Shown here one piece after another: positions 33,633-43,325 of a stretch of 64,000 nucleotides of DNA; positions within the stretch are counted from its first letter, which is position 1; every line of letters begins with the position of its first letter. The translations under genes were made by a program, and so were the position numbers. The stretch comes from Leptodontidium sp. MPI-SDFR-AT-0119 (Eukaryota; Ascomycota; Leotiomycetes; Helotiales; Leptodontidiaceae): NCBI GenBank assembly GCA_020726505.1, contig JAHLEZ010000006.1, positions 2,294,001 through 2,358,000 of the forward strand. The letters run 5' to 3'. The notes below the pieces were generated by a model. The model saw only the letters and a list, made by a program, of their open reading frames with translations. It was not told the origin of the DNA and searched no databases.

Positions 33633-35150
33633 ATGCAGGCAAGTCGGCCTAATATCTTCGCTGAGACGTCTGATCACCGGGAGGAGAGGGTTCAGCCTGC
33701 GTCTATGGCTACACAGGGCCAGTCGACCCGAGCACCACTATCACAGTACCCGAATTTCCTAGGCTATAGAGATAACGCCCCAGGTGAAGAGATTCGCAAG
33801 GCCTTTGAGAGACAGGACAGAGAAGCTATGGCCAACTTAGACCCTGTGTTTCTTCCAACTTTGCAAAAGATCGCCAAAGACCCCGAGAGTACTATAGACA
33901 GAGACCTAGAGAACGTTTGCAACGGTCTAGGGCACATGAAGATCCTTGCGGCAGTAGTTGAGAGAGCCACGAACGCCAGATACACGGCCGAGATAAACAT
34001 CTTACGATTCACTAAAGAGGCTCAAGAGGTAACTAGCGTTAGCTATGGGACTAGCCATCTTAACTCTATTGCCTATAACAAGAAGGCAAGAGATGATTAT
34101 GGGTGCCGGTGGTGTATGAATCGTTGGGAGCCCGGGATGAGACCTCAAGCACGACATGAGTTCATAAATCAATGTTTTGATTACAAGAAGTTCATAAGTC
34201 TTGGGGTAATTCATGAAGCAGAGGATAATGGCTACATTTGTATGGGACCTTGGGAAGAAGGGAAAAAGTCGTACCCCGTACAGTTTCCTACTGATAGGAG
34301 ACCTAGACGAGAGTATATCCTCTCTCGTGTGTTAAACAGCCAATACTCTCCTGATCCCGAACGCAGAGCACAGGCGGTTAAAGAGTTGCTAGTATCGCAG
34401 TTAGAAGCGGCGCTTGCAAGAGAGAAGGGAGCAACTTCTGCAATTAATTGCATCGAATTCATCGATGAGCCCATCGACGCCGGCGAGTCTGTTATCTTAC
34501 AGCAGTGGGACTGTTCCGAAGAGCAAATCGTCCAAGTCCAAGCTCTCTTGTCTAATACGAAGGACAGCTCTGATTCCGAGGCAATGGTTGCCCCCATCGA
34601 GACCAGAGCCCGAAAGAAGGCCCCAGCATTTGAGCCATACAAGGGATCCGACAAGTTGCAAGACAAAATCAAAGCTCAGGCCTCATATGGCAAACCGAAG
34701 GTTCCTCTGGATGTTAGAGACGCTGTGCAGTTCACTGAAGTCATGGATGTGGACAGTCCTGAAGAAGCAAGGAAGACCCCTCAGCAGATCCTAGCCAGGA
34801 ACAAGTCTAAGATCTCCGACATGGTCTCTAAACCTGTTGTGCCAACCGCATCTAGGGCATTAGCTCGGAATACTGCAACCAGCTCTTCGGCGAAGAGGCG
34901 CACCGCGAAGCCTGAACCAACTGTGGTCCCCTCTAGAATCCCTAGACCCATCACGCGATCAACATCTTCTCGGAACCCCCGTGTACAAGAAGCACTAGAC
35001 CGGAACGGCTACAAGCTCGACAGGGTCCTCGACAAGCTGCTGTCTTTACAAGAATTGCCTGGCAACCTTACGTTAGGGGAAATAATGGTGCTCATTGACC
35101 CTCCCAGAGCTTCCCGAACGCCCGGTGGTGCAATTGATCGACAGATGTAG
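33633..35150 (+). CDS. Second Gag-like frame with zinc-finger-like Cys/His cluster
   Basis: 505 aa from ATG 33633, in the same frame as gag and separated only by the TAG at 33609-33611 and 7 codons. It contains YGCRWCMNRWEPG followed by His and Cys (C-x2-C-x13-H-x5-C), a possible nucleocapsid-like zinc site, then helical and charged segments and a basic Ser/Arg-rich tail with RIPRPITRSTSSRNPR. The last part (KLDRVLDKLLSLQELPGNLT) is helical. It ends at TAG 35148-35150 and again the frame stays open beyond. It may be made as an extension of Gag or by re-initiation. Homology outside this element type is not recognised. Confidence 0.7.
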   Translation: MQASRPNIFAETSDHREERVQPASMATQGQSTRAPLSQYPNFLGYRDNAPGEEIRKAFERQDREAMANLDPVFLPTLQKIAKDPESTIDRDLENVCNGLGHMKILAAVVERATNARYTAEINILRFTKEAQEVTSVSYGTSHLNSIAYNKKARDDYGCRWCMNRWEPGMRPQARHEFINQCFDYKKFISLGVIHEAEDNGYICMGPWEEGKKSYPVQFPTDRRPRREYILSRVLNSQYSPDPERRAQAVKELLVSQLEAALAREKGATSAINCIEFIDEPIDAGESVILQQWDCSEEQIVQVQALLSNTKDSSDSEAMVAPIETRARKKAPAFEPYKGSDKLQDKIKAQASYGKPKVPLDVRDAVQFTEVMDVDSPEEARKTPQQILARNKSKISDMVSKPVVPTASRALARNTATSSSAKRRTAKPEPTVVPSRIPRPITRSTSSRNPRVQEALDRNGYKLDRVLDKLLSLQELPGNLTLGEIMVLIDPPRASRTPGGAIDRQM

Positions 35151-36248
35151 AGGGAGCATGTTGCTAACGTTGAAGCCATTACCTTTGAAGACGACTACAG
35201 CCTCGACAGGGAAGAGGTTATCATATCACAGAGACTATTACCTGATTCTTCATGTACTTTCCCGAAGTCTACGCTATACGTAGATCAATTAGGGGGGTAC
35301 CCCTCAATAAAGCAAAGCAACATCGAAACAAAGAAGGCCCGCGGTTGGCTCACGGGGAGAACAGAATGGAAGAGGAGGGTCCAAGCATACCCTAAGATCC
35401 CCAGGAATCTTCTTGCCTTGAAATTTCAGGCCTATCAGCGGTGGTTCCGGAACAGTGTCTCTATAACACAAGAGTCGATGATTGAGAAGTCAGTGGTATG
35501 GCTGCTACTTAGCGCTATCCCATTGTTTGGGCCGGTCCTAGTACTCCTCCTCAGCATACTATTAGTGTATAGAGACTTAGTGCTAGAACTTCTTCGCTTA
35601 GTGCCTTCTACGTCACCTAGAACGATGCGGCGAAGTGCTCGACTAGCAAGAAACACTAGCTTGTGTGTTAGGATAGAGGCTATGAGCGGCTCCACGGAAA
35701 TAGGCAACTCGTTCTACTCGCCAGCGCCGAAGGTAGTGGTTACGATGCCTGGCCGCTCTAAGGTCAGCGATGTCAGGGCTACACTCGACACGGGGGCTGA
35801 AGTCAGTTGTATGACTCTTGAAGCAGCTAACCTCTTGGAACTGCCCATAACGAGAAGTCAAACGATGGCCTTGAAGACGATTACTGGTGTGAAGTCTCGT
35901 TTCGTCGGATTTGCTGATAATGTCACCGTTGCCATAGGCAACTGCGCGATCAACAATCGGTTCTATATCATGGACAGTCCCGGAGTTAAGGTCATCCTTG
36001 GTTTTCCGTTCTTCCGCAAAGCCAAAGTCACTTTCCGCTACCCAAGAGATTACGACGGAGGCATTGTGCTCGCTTCTTTGTGGGATCAGCGCTCTAGTCT
36101 CATCACCACAGTCAGGACCAACGATGCTACTGAGGAAGCGAAGGATGCTGAGGCACTGCGTGGAGAGAATGGAGTAGGGCTAATTTACCCTGAAGATTCA
36201 GAATCCGAAATTGGTTATGAAGAGGAAGACTTCTCGGGAAACGATTAA
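35151..36248 (+). CDS. Retropepsin-like aspartic protease frame with two hydrophobic helices
   Basis: Open for 365 codons in the same frame as gag, directly after TAG 35148-35150; the first clear ATG is not at the frame start. Around 35480-35600 two strongly hydrophobic stretches (VVWLLLSAIPLFGPVLVLLL, then ILLVYRD) look like membrane helices. The protease follows: ATLDTGAEVSCMT with the catalytic DTGA, and later VKVILGFPFFRKAKVTF as the flap/C-terminal strand. The frame ends at TAA 36246-36248, 3 nt after a GGGAAAC heptamer. Proteases of this kind cut the element's own polyprotein. Confidence 0.8.
   Translation, partial: REHVANVEAITFEDDYSLDREEVIISQRLLPDSSCTFPKSTLYVDQLGGYPSIKQSNIETKKARGWLTGRTEWKRRVQAYPKIPRNLLALKFQAYQRWFRNSVSITQESMIEKSVVWLLLSAIPLFGPVLVLLLSILLVYRDLVLELLRLVPSTSPRTMRRSARLARNTSLCVRIEAMSGSTEIGNSFYSPAPKVVVTMPGRSKVSDVRATLDTGAEVSCMTLEAANLLELPITRSQTMALKTITGVKSRFVGFADNVTVAIGNCAINNRFYIMDSPGVKVILGFPFFRKAKVTFRYPRDYDGGIVLASLWDQRSSLITTVRTNDATEEAKDAEALRGENGVGLIYPEDSESEIGYEEEDFSGND
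36236..36242 (+). promoter_or_regulatory. -1 ribosomal frameshift slippery site G GGA AAC with pseudoknot
   Basis: The heptamer is in register with the protease frame (..tcG GGA AAC gat TAA). A 5-nt spacer (36243-36247) is followed by an 8-bp stem, 36248-36255 pairing with 36270-36277 (one G-U). Loop bases 36261-36265 (CGAGC) are complementary to 36288-36292 (GCTCG), forming an H-type pseudoknot. Slipping by -1 enters a frame open to 36580 and, past one TAG, to the end of pol. GGGAAAC is an established -1 frameshift heptamer in retroviruses. Function here is inferred. Confidence 0.7.
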
Positions 36249-36304
36249 CTGGCTGTTACTCGAGCGCTGCAGTCAGTACACTTGAATGCTCGGACATCCC
36301 GACA

Positions 36305-36580
36305 TTGACGGAACTGGAAGAAGGACTTTTTGAAGGAGGAGACAGTCAACCTTATCGTCCTCGCCTCTTGCTACGAGACCGGGAACCTGCGAGCCTCAAG
36401 GGGATGGCGTACATTGAGTACATGGAGAGAGAATTCTGTGTGCCAAAATCGGTGATCAGAGACTTTCCACCTGGAGCACTCCTTGACTCGTACCGAGAGG
36501 AACCCCTAGTCTCCGAGCCCTTGTTTAGGGGAGCATTCAACGACGATTCCTTGTCTCTGGCCAGCCCAACGTTCGAATAG
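36305..36580 (+). CDS. Short linker frame between protease and pol
   Basis: 91 codons as tracked from a TTG, but the frame is open from 36221, so it is best seen as the -1 frameshift product of the protease frame. The sequence is acidic with no recognised domain (RLLLRDREPASLKGM, FRGAFNDDSLSL). It ends at TAG 36578-36580, after which the same frame runs into pol. Confidence 0.5.
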   Translation: MTELEEGLFEGGDSQPYRPRLLLRDREPASLKGMAYIEYMEREFCVPKSVIRDFPPGALLDSYREEPLVSEPLFRGAFNDDSLSLASPTFE

Positions 36581-36655
36581 ACCACCGACTACGACGAGCT
36601 CCCGATCAAGTCACCGTTCCGAGAAACGCAGAATACGGTAGCGCGAGTAGGAGCT

Positions 36656-39600
36656 ATGTACAAGTCAAAGGCCAAGAAGGTCCTGCCCGTTGATTTGGCT
36701 GACCCGAAAGGCGACCCCCCTAGTGGGAGGGAGGACTGGTACGAGCGTGCACGAGAACGAGGAACTCCCCAAGATCATGTCGGAAAGTATCGAGAACACC
36801 TGTTACCACGCTTCGCTAGCATACCCCGAAACTCAAGACTTACCCCAGAAAGGCTGGCTAAATTAGACGTGAGTAGCCTGTTGTGGCCGGAAGAGAGAGC
36901 CTTATTCGACGAAATGATGGTCAATCGGGAAGGAGCTATAGCTTTTGACTGGCCTGAGTGTGGCAAATTTCATGAAGATGTCTCCCCTCCCGTCATCATC
37001 AAGACTATTGAACATACGGCTTGGCAAGCTCCCAACTTTCCTTTGCCGCGGGCACTTGTTCCGGAGGTTACTAAGATGGTACAAGAAAGACTCGACAAAG
37101 GAGTCCTGGAGTACTCCGAGGGGCCCTACCGCAACGCTTGGTTCCTAGTTCAAAAGAAGGAGTCGGGGAAATACAGATTGATTAACTCGGCTACTATGTT
37201 GAATGCTGTCACCCGCAGAGACGCTAACCTCCCGCCATCTGTCGATGAGTTTTCTGAAGAGTTTGCTGGTTGCCATGTTGCAAGTCTCGTTGACCTGTAT
37301 TCCGGGTACGATCAACAAGTGCTTCATCAGTCCAGTAGGGATATGACTGCTTTTTATGTTCCTCACATCGGACTAGTCCGAAATACGACACTTCCACAAG
37401 GCGCCACTAATTCTATTGCACAATTTGTCCGAACGATTACACGTATCTTGAAGAAGCTAGTCCCAGCAGTTGCGATGCCATTCTTGGACGACATCGGTGT
37501 CAAAGGCCCGTACACAGACTACAACCAAGCTGAAGCCTTACCAGGGATCAGGAAGTTTGTCCTAGAGCATATCAAGAACCTCGACATGACTCTCGAACGC
37601 TTGGAGCGTGCTGGAGCTACGATTGGGCCTAAGTCACAATTTTGTCTTGATGGCATGGACATTGTGGGGTACGCCTGTAACTCCGGAGGGAGAGAACCAT
37701 CTGCGAGACACCTCGTCAAAATCAAGAACTGGCGGGAACCAGCGAATCTCACTGAAGTCAAGGCATTCCTAGGACTTGTTGTTTACTTCCGAATTTGGAT
37801 CAAGAACTTTCGCCTGATCGCTGAACCCTTGTACGCACTCTCACGGAAAGGGGTTAAGTTTCACTGGGAACCTGATTTGCAAGGCAAGGCTATGGCTGAA
37901 CTGCAGGACGCTTTATGCTCATCCCCAGTCCTATGTCGAATAGACTATGGAAAGGGAGCTGGTGAAATTGTAGTTGGAGTTGACTCTAGCGGAACTGGCT
38001 GGGGCGGCTTCCTTGGCCAAAGGGAGCTGACTTCAAACAAAATACGCCCAGCAAGGTACGAGAGTGGGTTCTGGAGCAAGACCGAAGCCAAATATGATGC
38101 CACCAAGAGAGAGTGCAAGGGTATGCTTCACATCTTGAAGAAACTGAAGATTTGGCTTGTTGGAGTGCACTTCGTTATGGAGACAGATGCCAATACACTT
38201 GTTGCACAACTAAACGGAGCAACTCACGATCACCCTAACGCGATGTTGACCAGATGGCTCGCTTGGATACGACTCTTCGACTTTGAGGTTCGACACGTCC
38301 AAGGAACGACACATGTAGTGGCAGACCAGTTGTCCCGGAGACCTAGGCACCCCGAAGATTCCCCAGAAGAAAGCAATGCTGACGAAGACTGGATTCTCTC
38401 TGAGCTTGGAGCTTACGAGATTTGTCCTATTAGCACCATAGGCGAAGAGGAGACTAGTGGTTCGGAATCAGACGGCGCATCAACGGACCCGGAACTTCGG
38501 AGACGGAATGGAATCCTTCAAGACATGAAATCTGTGGTCCAGAGACTTCGCGATGAGGGGGAACTTACTTCTTCCAGCGGTTCTGAGTCCTCTTCTGACG
38601 AAGGAGGCCTACCTATCATGATGAGCAAGTACGGGGAACGGTACCAGGAGATAGCTCGGTACCTAACGACACTCAAGACTCCGAAGTCAATGGATCGGAA
38701 ACAGTTCCGAGTATTTAAGCGTGAAGCACTAAATTACGGCGTGCATAGTCGCAGGATCTGGAGGTTGCCGTCAAAAGGGGCTCCAGTTAAGCTCGTCATC
38801 GACACAGCAAGAGAGAAAGAGGCAATACTTAGGAGTTGCCATAACAACTCGGGCCACAAAGGACGGGAAAGTACGTACTACCGAATCTTCACTCGATACT
38901 TCTGGAAAGGCCTGTACACAGACTGTATGAATTATGTTCGGACATGCCAGGATTGCCAACTCCGATCATCTAAACGCCAGGAGGAACCCCTCTACCCAAC
39001 AGCATCGAATGGCCTAATGGAGAAATGGGCGCTTGATATTGTGTTTATGCCGGCAGAACGCGGAAAGAAGTACCTAGTGGTTGCTAGGGACGACATGAGC
39101 GGTTGGGTTGAGGCAAGAGCCCTCGCTAGCAGAGAGGCTAAAGGGGTAGCTGACTTCATTTGGCAAGACATCATTTGCCGGCACGGACTGTTTTGGAGGC
39201 TTATTGTTGATGGTGGAACTGAGAACATGGGAGAAGTTATGGATTTGCTCAATAGAATGGAAGTCAACCGGATCCAAATCTCAGCATACAACGCCAGAGC
39301 GAATGGGATGATTGAGAGAGGACATGGCCCGATCAAAAATGCGCTTTCCAAAATGGGCGGACGCTGGCTTGACAACCTTCCAGCAGTGTTGTTTGCAGAC
39401 CGTACCACAGTACATCGCCCTACGGGGTACACTCCTTTCTACATGGTCTACGGGAGAGAAGCTATCCTGCCTATCGAGACAACAAACCCGACCTGGAGAT
39501 CATTGTTTACCGAAGAGATCAGGGACCGCTCCAAGCTCCTAGAACTCCGCGCTCTCCAGTTTCAAATGCGACAGGAACACATCGACGAAGCCATACTCAT

Positions 39601-40120
39601 GAAGACCCGTCGCCGTCAGGAAGGTAGAGAAGCATTTGATCTGAAACATGACATCCGCAAACGGCCATTCGTCAAGGGAGACTTAGTCTTGCGTTGGGAC
39701 TCCATTAGAGAGAGGGATATGTCCACCAACCGTGCTCTCGATTTCAGATGGCTTGGACCTTACGAGATCTATAAAGCCTATACAGAGAAAGGGTACTACA
39801 AACTCAAAGAGCTAGGCCCAGATGGCCCCCGACTTCGCCGGACTTTTGCTGGGAACAAGCTTAAGCTCTTTCACAAGAGGCACGACTTCATCTACAACGA
39901 CAGCGACGATGATGGACAGCTCGATGAAGAATTAGACGACAACCTCACGCCTAACCGTGAACCTGACATCGACATGCACGACCTCAGCGACCCCGAGTTC
40001 CTAGAGAACCCTGAGATTCCGACGATACAGCGTGTTCGGGATGATGGGATAGTGATTAGAGTCCCTGAGCTATCTCAACAACAGCGCAGTGAGTATCGAG
40101 TGGTGTCTGACTCGGAATAA
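36656..40120 (+). CDS. pol: Pol: reverse transcriptase, RNase H and integrase
   Basis: 1154 aa from ATG 36656 (frame open from 36581). RT: residues ~130-330 with YRNAWFLVQKK, YRLINSATMLN, LVDLYSGYDQQ, LPQGATNSI and the active site FLDD at ~276 in place of the usual YVDD/YIDD. RNase H: VGVDSSGTGWGG (~443), ATKRECKGML, METDANTL and HVVADQLSRRP. Integrase: a zinc site from CHNNSGHKG (~729) and CQDC, then the DD35E core with ALDIVF (~D794), IVDGGTEN (~D852) and GMIERGH (~E887). A GPY-type segment (FRWLGPYEIYKA) and an acidic tail follow. No chromodomain is evident. All catalytic residues appear present, so the product may be active. Confidence 0.93.
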   Translation: MYKSKAKKVLPVDLADPKGDPPSGREDWYERARERGTPQDHVGKYREHLLPRFASIPRNSRLTPERLAKLDVSSLLWPEERALFDEMMVNREGAIAFDWPECGKFHEDVSPPVIIKTIEHTAWQAPNFPLPRALVPEVTKMVQERLDKGVLEYSEGPYRNAWFLVQKKESGKYRLINSATMLNAVTRRDANLPPSVDEFSEEFAGCHVASLVDLYSGYDQQVLHQSSRDMTAFYVPHIGLVRNTTLPQGATNSIAQFVRTITRILKKLVPAVAMPFLDDIGVKGPYTDYNQAEALPGIRKFVLEHIKNLDMTLERLERAGATIGPKSQFCLDGMDIVGYACNSGGREPSARHLVKIKNWREPANLTEVKAFLGLVVYFRIWIKNFRLIAEPLYALSRKGVKFHWEPDLQGKAMAELQDALCSSPVLCRIDYGKGAGEIVVGVDSSGTGWGGFLGQRELTSNKIRPARYESGFWSKTEAKYDATKRECKGMLHILKKLKIWLVGVHFVMETDANTLVAQLNGATHDHPNAMLTRWLAWIRLFDFEVRHVQGTTHVVADQLSRRPRHPEDSPEESNADEDWILSELGAYEICPISTIGEEETSGSESDGASTDPELRRRNGILQDMKSVVQRLRDEGELTSSSGSESSSDEGGLPIMMSKYGERYQEIARYLTTLKTPKSMDRKQFRVFKREALNYGVHSRRIWRLPSKGAPVKLVIDTAREKEAILRSCHNNSGHKGRESTYYRIFTRYFWKGLYTDCMNYVRTCQDCQLRSSKRQEEPLYPTASNGLMEKWALDIVFMPAERGKKYLVVARDDMSGWVEARALASREAKGVADFIWQDIICRHGLFWRLIVDGGTENMGEVMDLLNRMEVNRIQISAYNARANGMIERGHGPIKNALSKMGGRWLDNLPAVLFADRTTVHRPTGYTPFYMVYGREAILPIETTNPTWRSLFTEEIRDRSKLLELRALQFQMRQEHIDEAILMKTRRRQEGREAFDLKHDIRKRPFVKGDLVLRWDSIRERDMSTNRALDFRWLGPYEIYKAYTEKGYYKLKELGPDGPRLRRTFAGNKLKLFHKRHDFIYNDSDDDGQLDEELDDNLTPNREPDIDMHDLSDPEFLENPEIPTIQRVRDDGIVIRVPELSQQQRSEYRVVSDSE

Positions 40121-43100
40121 ACATGCTTTGGTGTTAGGGAATTAGTGCGAGGACGCACCTCCGATATTTGAAGAGGGGGACGACATACTGTCGCACATCA
40201 AAATGATCACTAAGACGACTTTATATCACCAAAAACCACGATTCAGGACACCTCAGCACCACAACAAACACGAAGAAGAGCCTATGCAGCCCTAAACAAG
40301 TCAGAGAGAACATTGGCCCCGCGCTACAAGAACACCTATCTCTCAGAGCAAAGCTCAACAAGAAACCAGCGCCCTCATAAACTACCTGCCGCATGCGAAC
40401 ATACAACAGGTTTAGAACGAGACTGCCATCATCAAGCCGGCGATATTCTAGGCGGCAAAAAGTAACTTCGTTTGAATGGGCCAGTTGTCGGGCTCGATCC
40501 GCAGGACTAGATTCCAAAACGGCAGGTTGAACTTGTGGCCTAGGCCAGAAATTCGAGTCCAACGTGCTAGACACCCCGAAGAATACAGACGCAACATACC
40601 CAGGCGCCAACTCTCGGCAATTGATAAAAAGAAAGGAAACAACGAAGCAAGTCCATTGTTCCTAGGGACAAAGTCAACACCCACAGAGCCATTAACCCAA
40701 CCGTAGCGCACAGCGATCTATGAAGGACGACACCAAGAGCACCATTGACAAACTAGCCTTGAACTAGTAAGCAGATCACACGATCTATGTAAGGTAGGCA
40801 GAAGTCTAGGAAATCTCCCAGCGAAGAGCCAACAACACGCTCGGAATCAGAGCCGTGCTCTCTGAAACCTTAAGTCAACAACCACAATATAGCCAACGCC
40901 AACCCCACCCCACGTGCTAGAGATCTGAGCATGCCATCGGCCGACGACCCCTAGCTGGTGAACCTTTCAGGGATCGAGTATTAGTCGACTACCCCCAATT
41001 AGCTCTGTCCAAAGTCTCTCGCCTGCTAGGTCAGGGCCCCTTCTGCATATACGTCGATACCTCCCAGTCCCTTCCCGTCGGAAAGTCTGAAAGAATAAAG
41101 ACTTCTCTTGCCGTTCACTAGTGCTAGTAGACAAGAGGTAGCATACTTCGCACTCAGAGTGCTAGCAGGAGACTGCAAGTTATGGACAACTTTCAAATAT
41201 GGTACAATGGCTCTGCGACCATGACAGACCTGCAAGCAGGAGTGCCGCCATTCCAGGCTCGCATCAACATCACTGAAGCAATGAAGACTCCATACCCTCG
41301 ACCTCCAGCCAGGTTCAGCAATGAGTACTAGCAACCAATCAAGGCTAAGGGTGCGACCCTAGGTGTTCTCATGGATGTTTCGTCACCGCCTACTGCATCA
41401 TTCCGAGAGGTGTCGTTAGGTAGAACGGACAGGGACAAAGCCAACAACCCACAGAGCAACCGGTCAGGAGTCAAGTCTAGCTTCGACCTCAAGATCAACA
41501 AGTTCTTCAACCCCCATTAAAGAACCGAAGTAATCAAGAGACCTCAACCATGACCGAACCACCATTCCGAGAAGATCTCTAGCCAACGGGACCCCACAGC
41601 ATGCCATCCCATGCTTAGCTACTGCCAGCCCAACAGTGCTTGAGTTGATTAGACTCTTTTGTTTATCCCCAGAAAGCTCAGCTGTTTCAAAGACCCTCTG
41701 TTAGCTTCAACAACAGGAGGTGACTTACCTGTCAAGGGGAGAAGGGGCCATTTCCACCACACCGAGAACCAAGAACCTATTGTAGCCTCCCAACCCTGCT
41801 CGACGCATTACGACCATTAGTTTGCCCACTCCTCCCGGCTTCCTGCCATAAACCTTCGAAATTGGCGGATCCAGCCTCCACCCCATCCAACCAACCAATT
41901 GATGAGAGACTGGCGGAATGATGCCACCTATCTTCAGCAGTGTGACTTGCGCAGGTGCAACAAGAGCGTGTCTGTGGAGGGACCCGAAAGCTACTCAGTG
42001 ACCCATTACCAAGGGAAGATCAGTACGGCGCGACACGCACGTTCTTAGCCCAAGGGGTGGAGTTTGATGCGGGTAGTCGCACGAGGTGGCCTTGATTCCC
42101 ATTGGTTTACGAACCTGAAGAAGACAGATGGCATCGTTTCCTTGACCTGTAGAGAGAATGTAAGCACCGGCGCTGCGAAGAGGTTGGACAGTTTGATACT
42201 CAGCTAGATGACGTCAAGGTGAAGTTTTGGAGTTCACTTTGGTTACTTCTCAAAACACGAGTTGAGGATTGAAGACCGTGGCGGTACCTCAAATCGCCGC
42301 AGGAAAGGTGTTGGCATAATCTGTGAATGGCCAGTCAAGTACAAGAGGAAGAGATAGGAGCATAACTCACGAAGTTGAGGCGCGTTGAGACCTCCATAGT
42401 GTTGACCTTTGGTGTTGAAGCTGAGAGCGTTTGGGCTGAGATGAAGCGAACCGATTCTGATGGCACCTCCGAGGTGGCTGACAACGAAGGACTCTTCTTG
42501 AAGGTCTACGACGAGTTAGCAGAGCTCAGAATGGTGTTGTGGAAGGTCAACTTACAGCGTTGAGGCGACTTGGTTTCATGCTGAAGTTGTTGTTTAGAGA
42601 TCGAGGCACGGAGAGCTGAGGAGAGACTGCGCACAGGTCAACGCAGGTGTTGTGTTGAAGTTGTTGCTCGACAGGAAGAAAAGCAAGCAAGAAAGGCTCT
42701 CGACTACGTCACCTCTGCGACCAGGCAACAGCGAAGTTGAAGGTGTTGAGCTCTAATGGCGCGCTAGAGTTGATAGTGAAGGCCAAGGTTGTTGCCCTGA
42801 AAGGTACCGAATGGCGTGAAGTTAGCGGCAGAGAGACCTCTGAGGATACTGGAGTCATGGTAGCTGAAGTCTTCTTTGAATAGAGGGAGATCTTGCCTTG
42901 GTAGTGTGGGGAAGTGTGATGGTGAAGTCGATCTTGGCATGAGTTTGGCGGGGAAGTTTGTTTTCTTTGGAAAATTGAAGTGAGAAAAGGTGCAGGAGGT
43001 GTTGTTTGATTGGTAGGAGAAGGAGTGAAGAAGTTGAAGCATGTTGAGGTGCTCCATGGAAGGAATGGTGTTGAGGAGAGGTAGTTGTATTTGGAGAGTT

Positions 43101-43307
43101 GAAGTTGGAGAGTTGGTGGGGGAGAGTCAACCTTATGAAGGTAGGCTGGCGGCGCTAAGCGAGGCGATTGTTTGCTTCCAAAGGTGACAGGTCAACTGTC
43201 ACGGGACTTCTTCTTCACCAGGCTTCCTGCTGACAACGTTGATTTATGGAGCTTTTGATTGGTGGAGTGTTTCTCTTGTATTGAGTCGCTCGAGGGCGAG
43301 CATGATT
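40121..43307 (+). other. Non-coding 3' region of the retrotransposon
   Basis: About 3.2 kb after pol with no long frame on either strand (longest ~130 codons, antisense). The first part is rich in A and C on the plus strand; from about 42.0 kb the plus strand is rich in G and T with repeated GTTGAAG-like words. A copy of the polypurine tract stands at its left edge. Origin unknown. Confidence 0.6.
40167..40183 (+). other. Internal copy of the polypurine tract
   Basis: TTTGAAGAGGGGGACGA is identical over 17 nt to the tract at 43308-43324 and lies just after pol, followed by CATAC then TGTCGCAC. It may mark an earlier 3' LTR junction or serve as a second plus-strand primer. Confidence 0.6.
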
Positions 43308-43324
43308 TTTGAAGAGGGGGACGA
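43308..43324 (+). other. 3' polypurine tract
   Basis: TTTGAAGAGGGGGACGA ends one nt before the 3' LTR, the expected place for the plus-strand primer. Confidence 0.8.
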
Positions 43325-43325
43325 A

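Noticed and set aside
40221..40610. 129-codon antisense frame in the 3' tail of the retrotransposon, a possible env-like gene
   Set aside because: Wrong strand, no signal peptide or clear membrane pattern, no other support.
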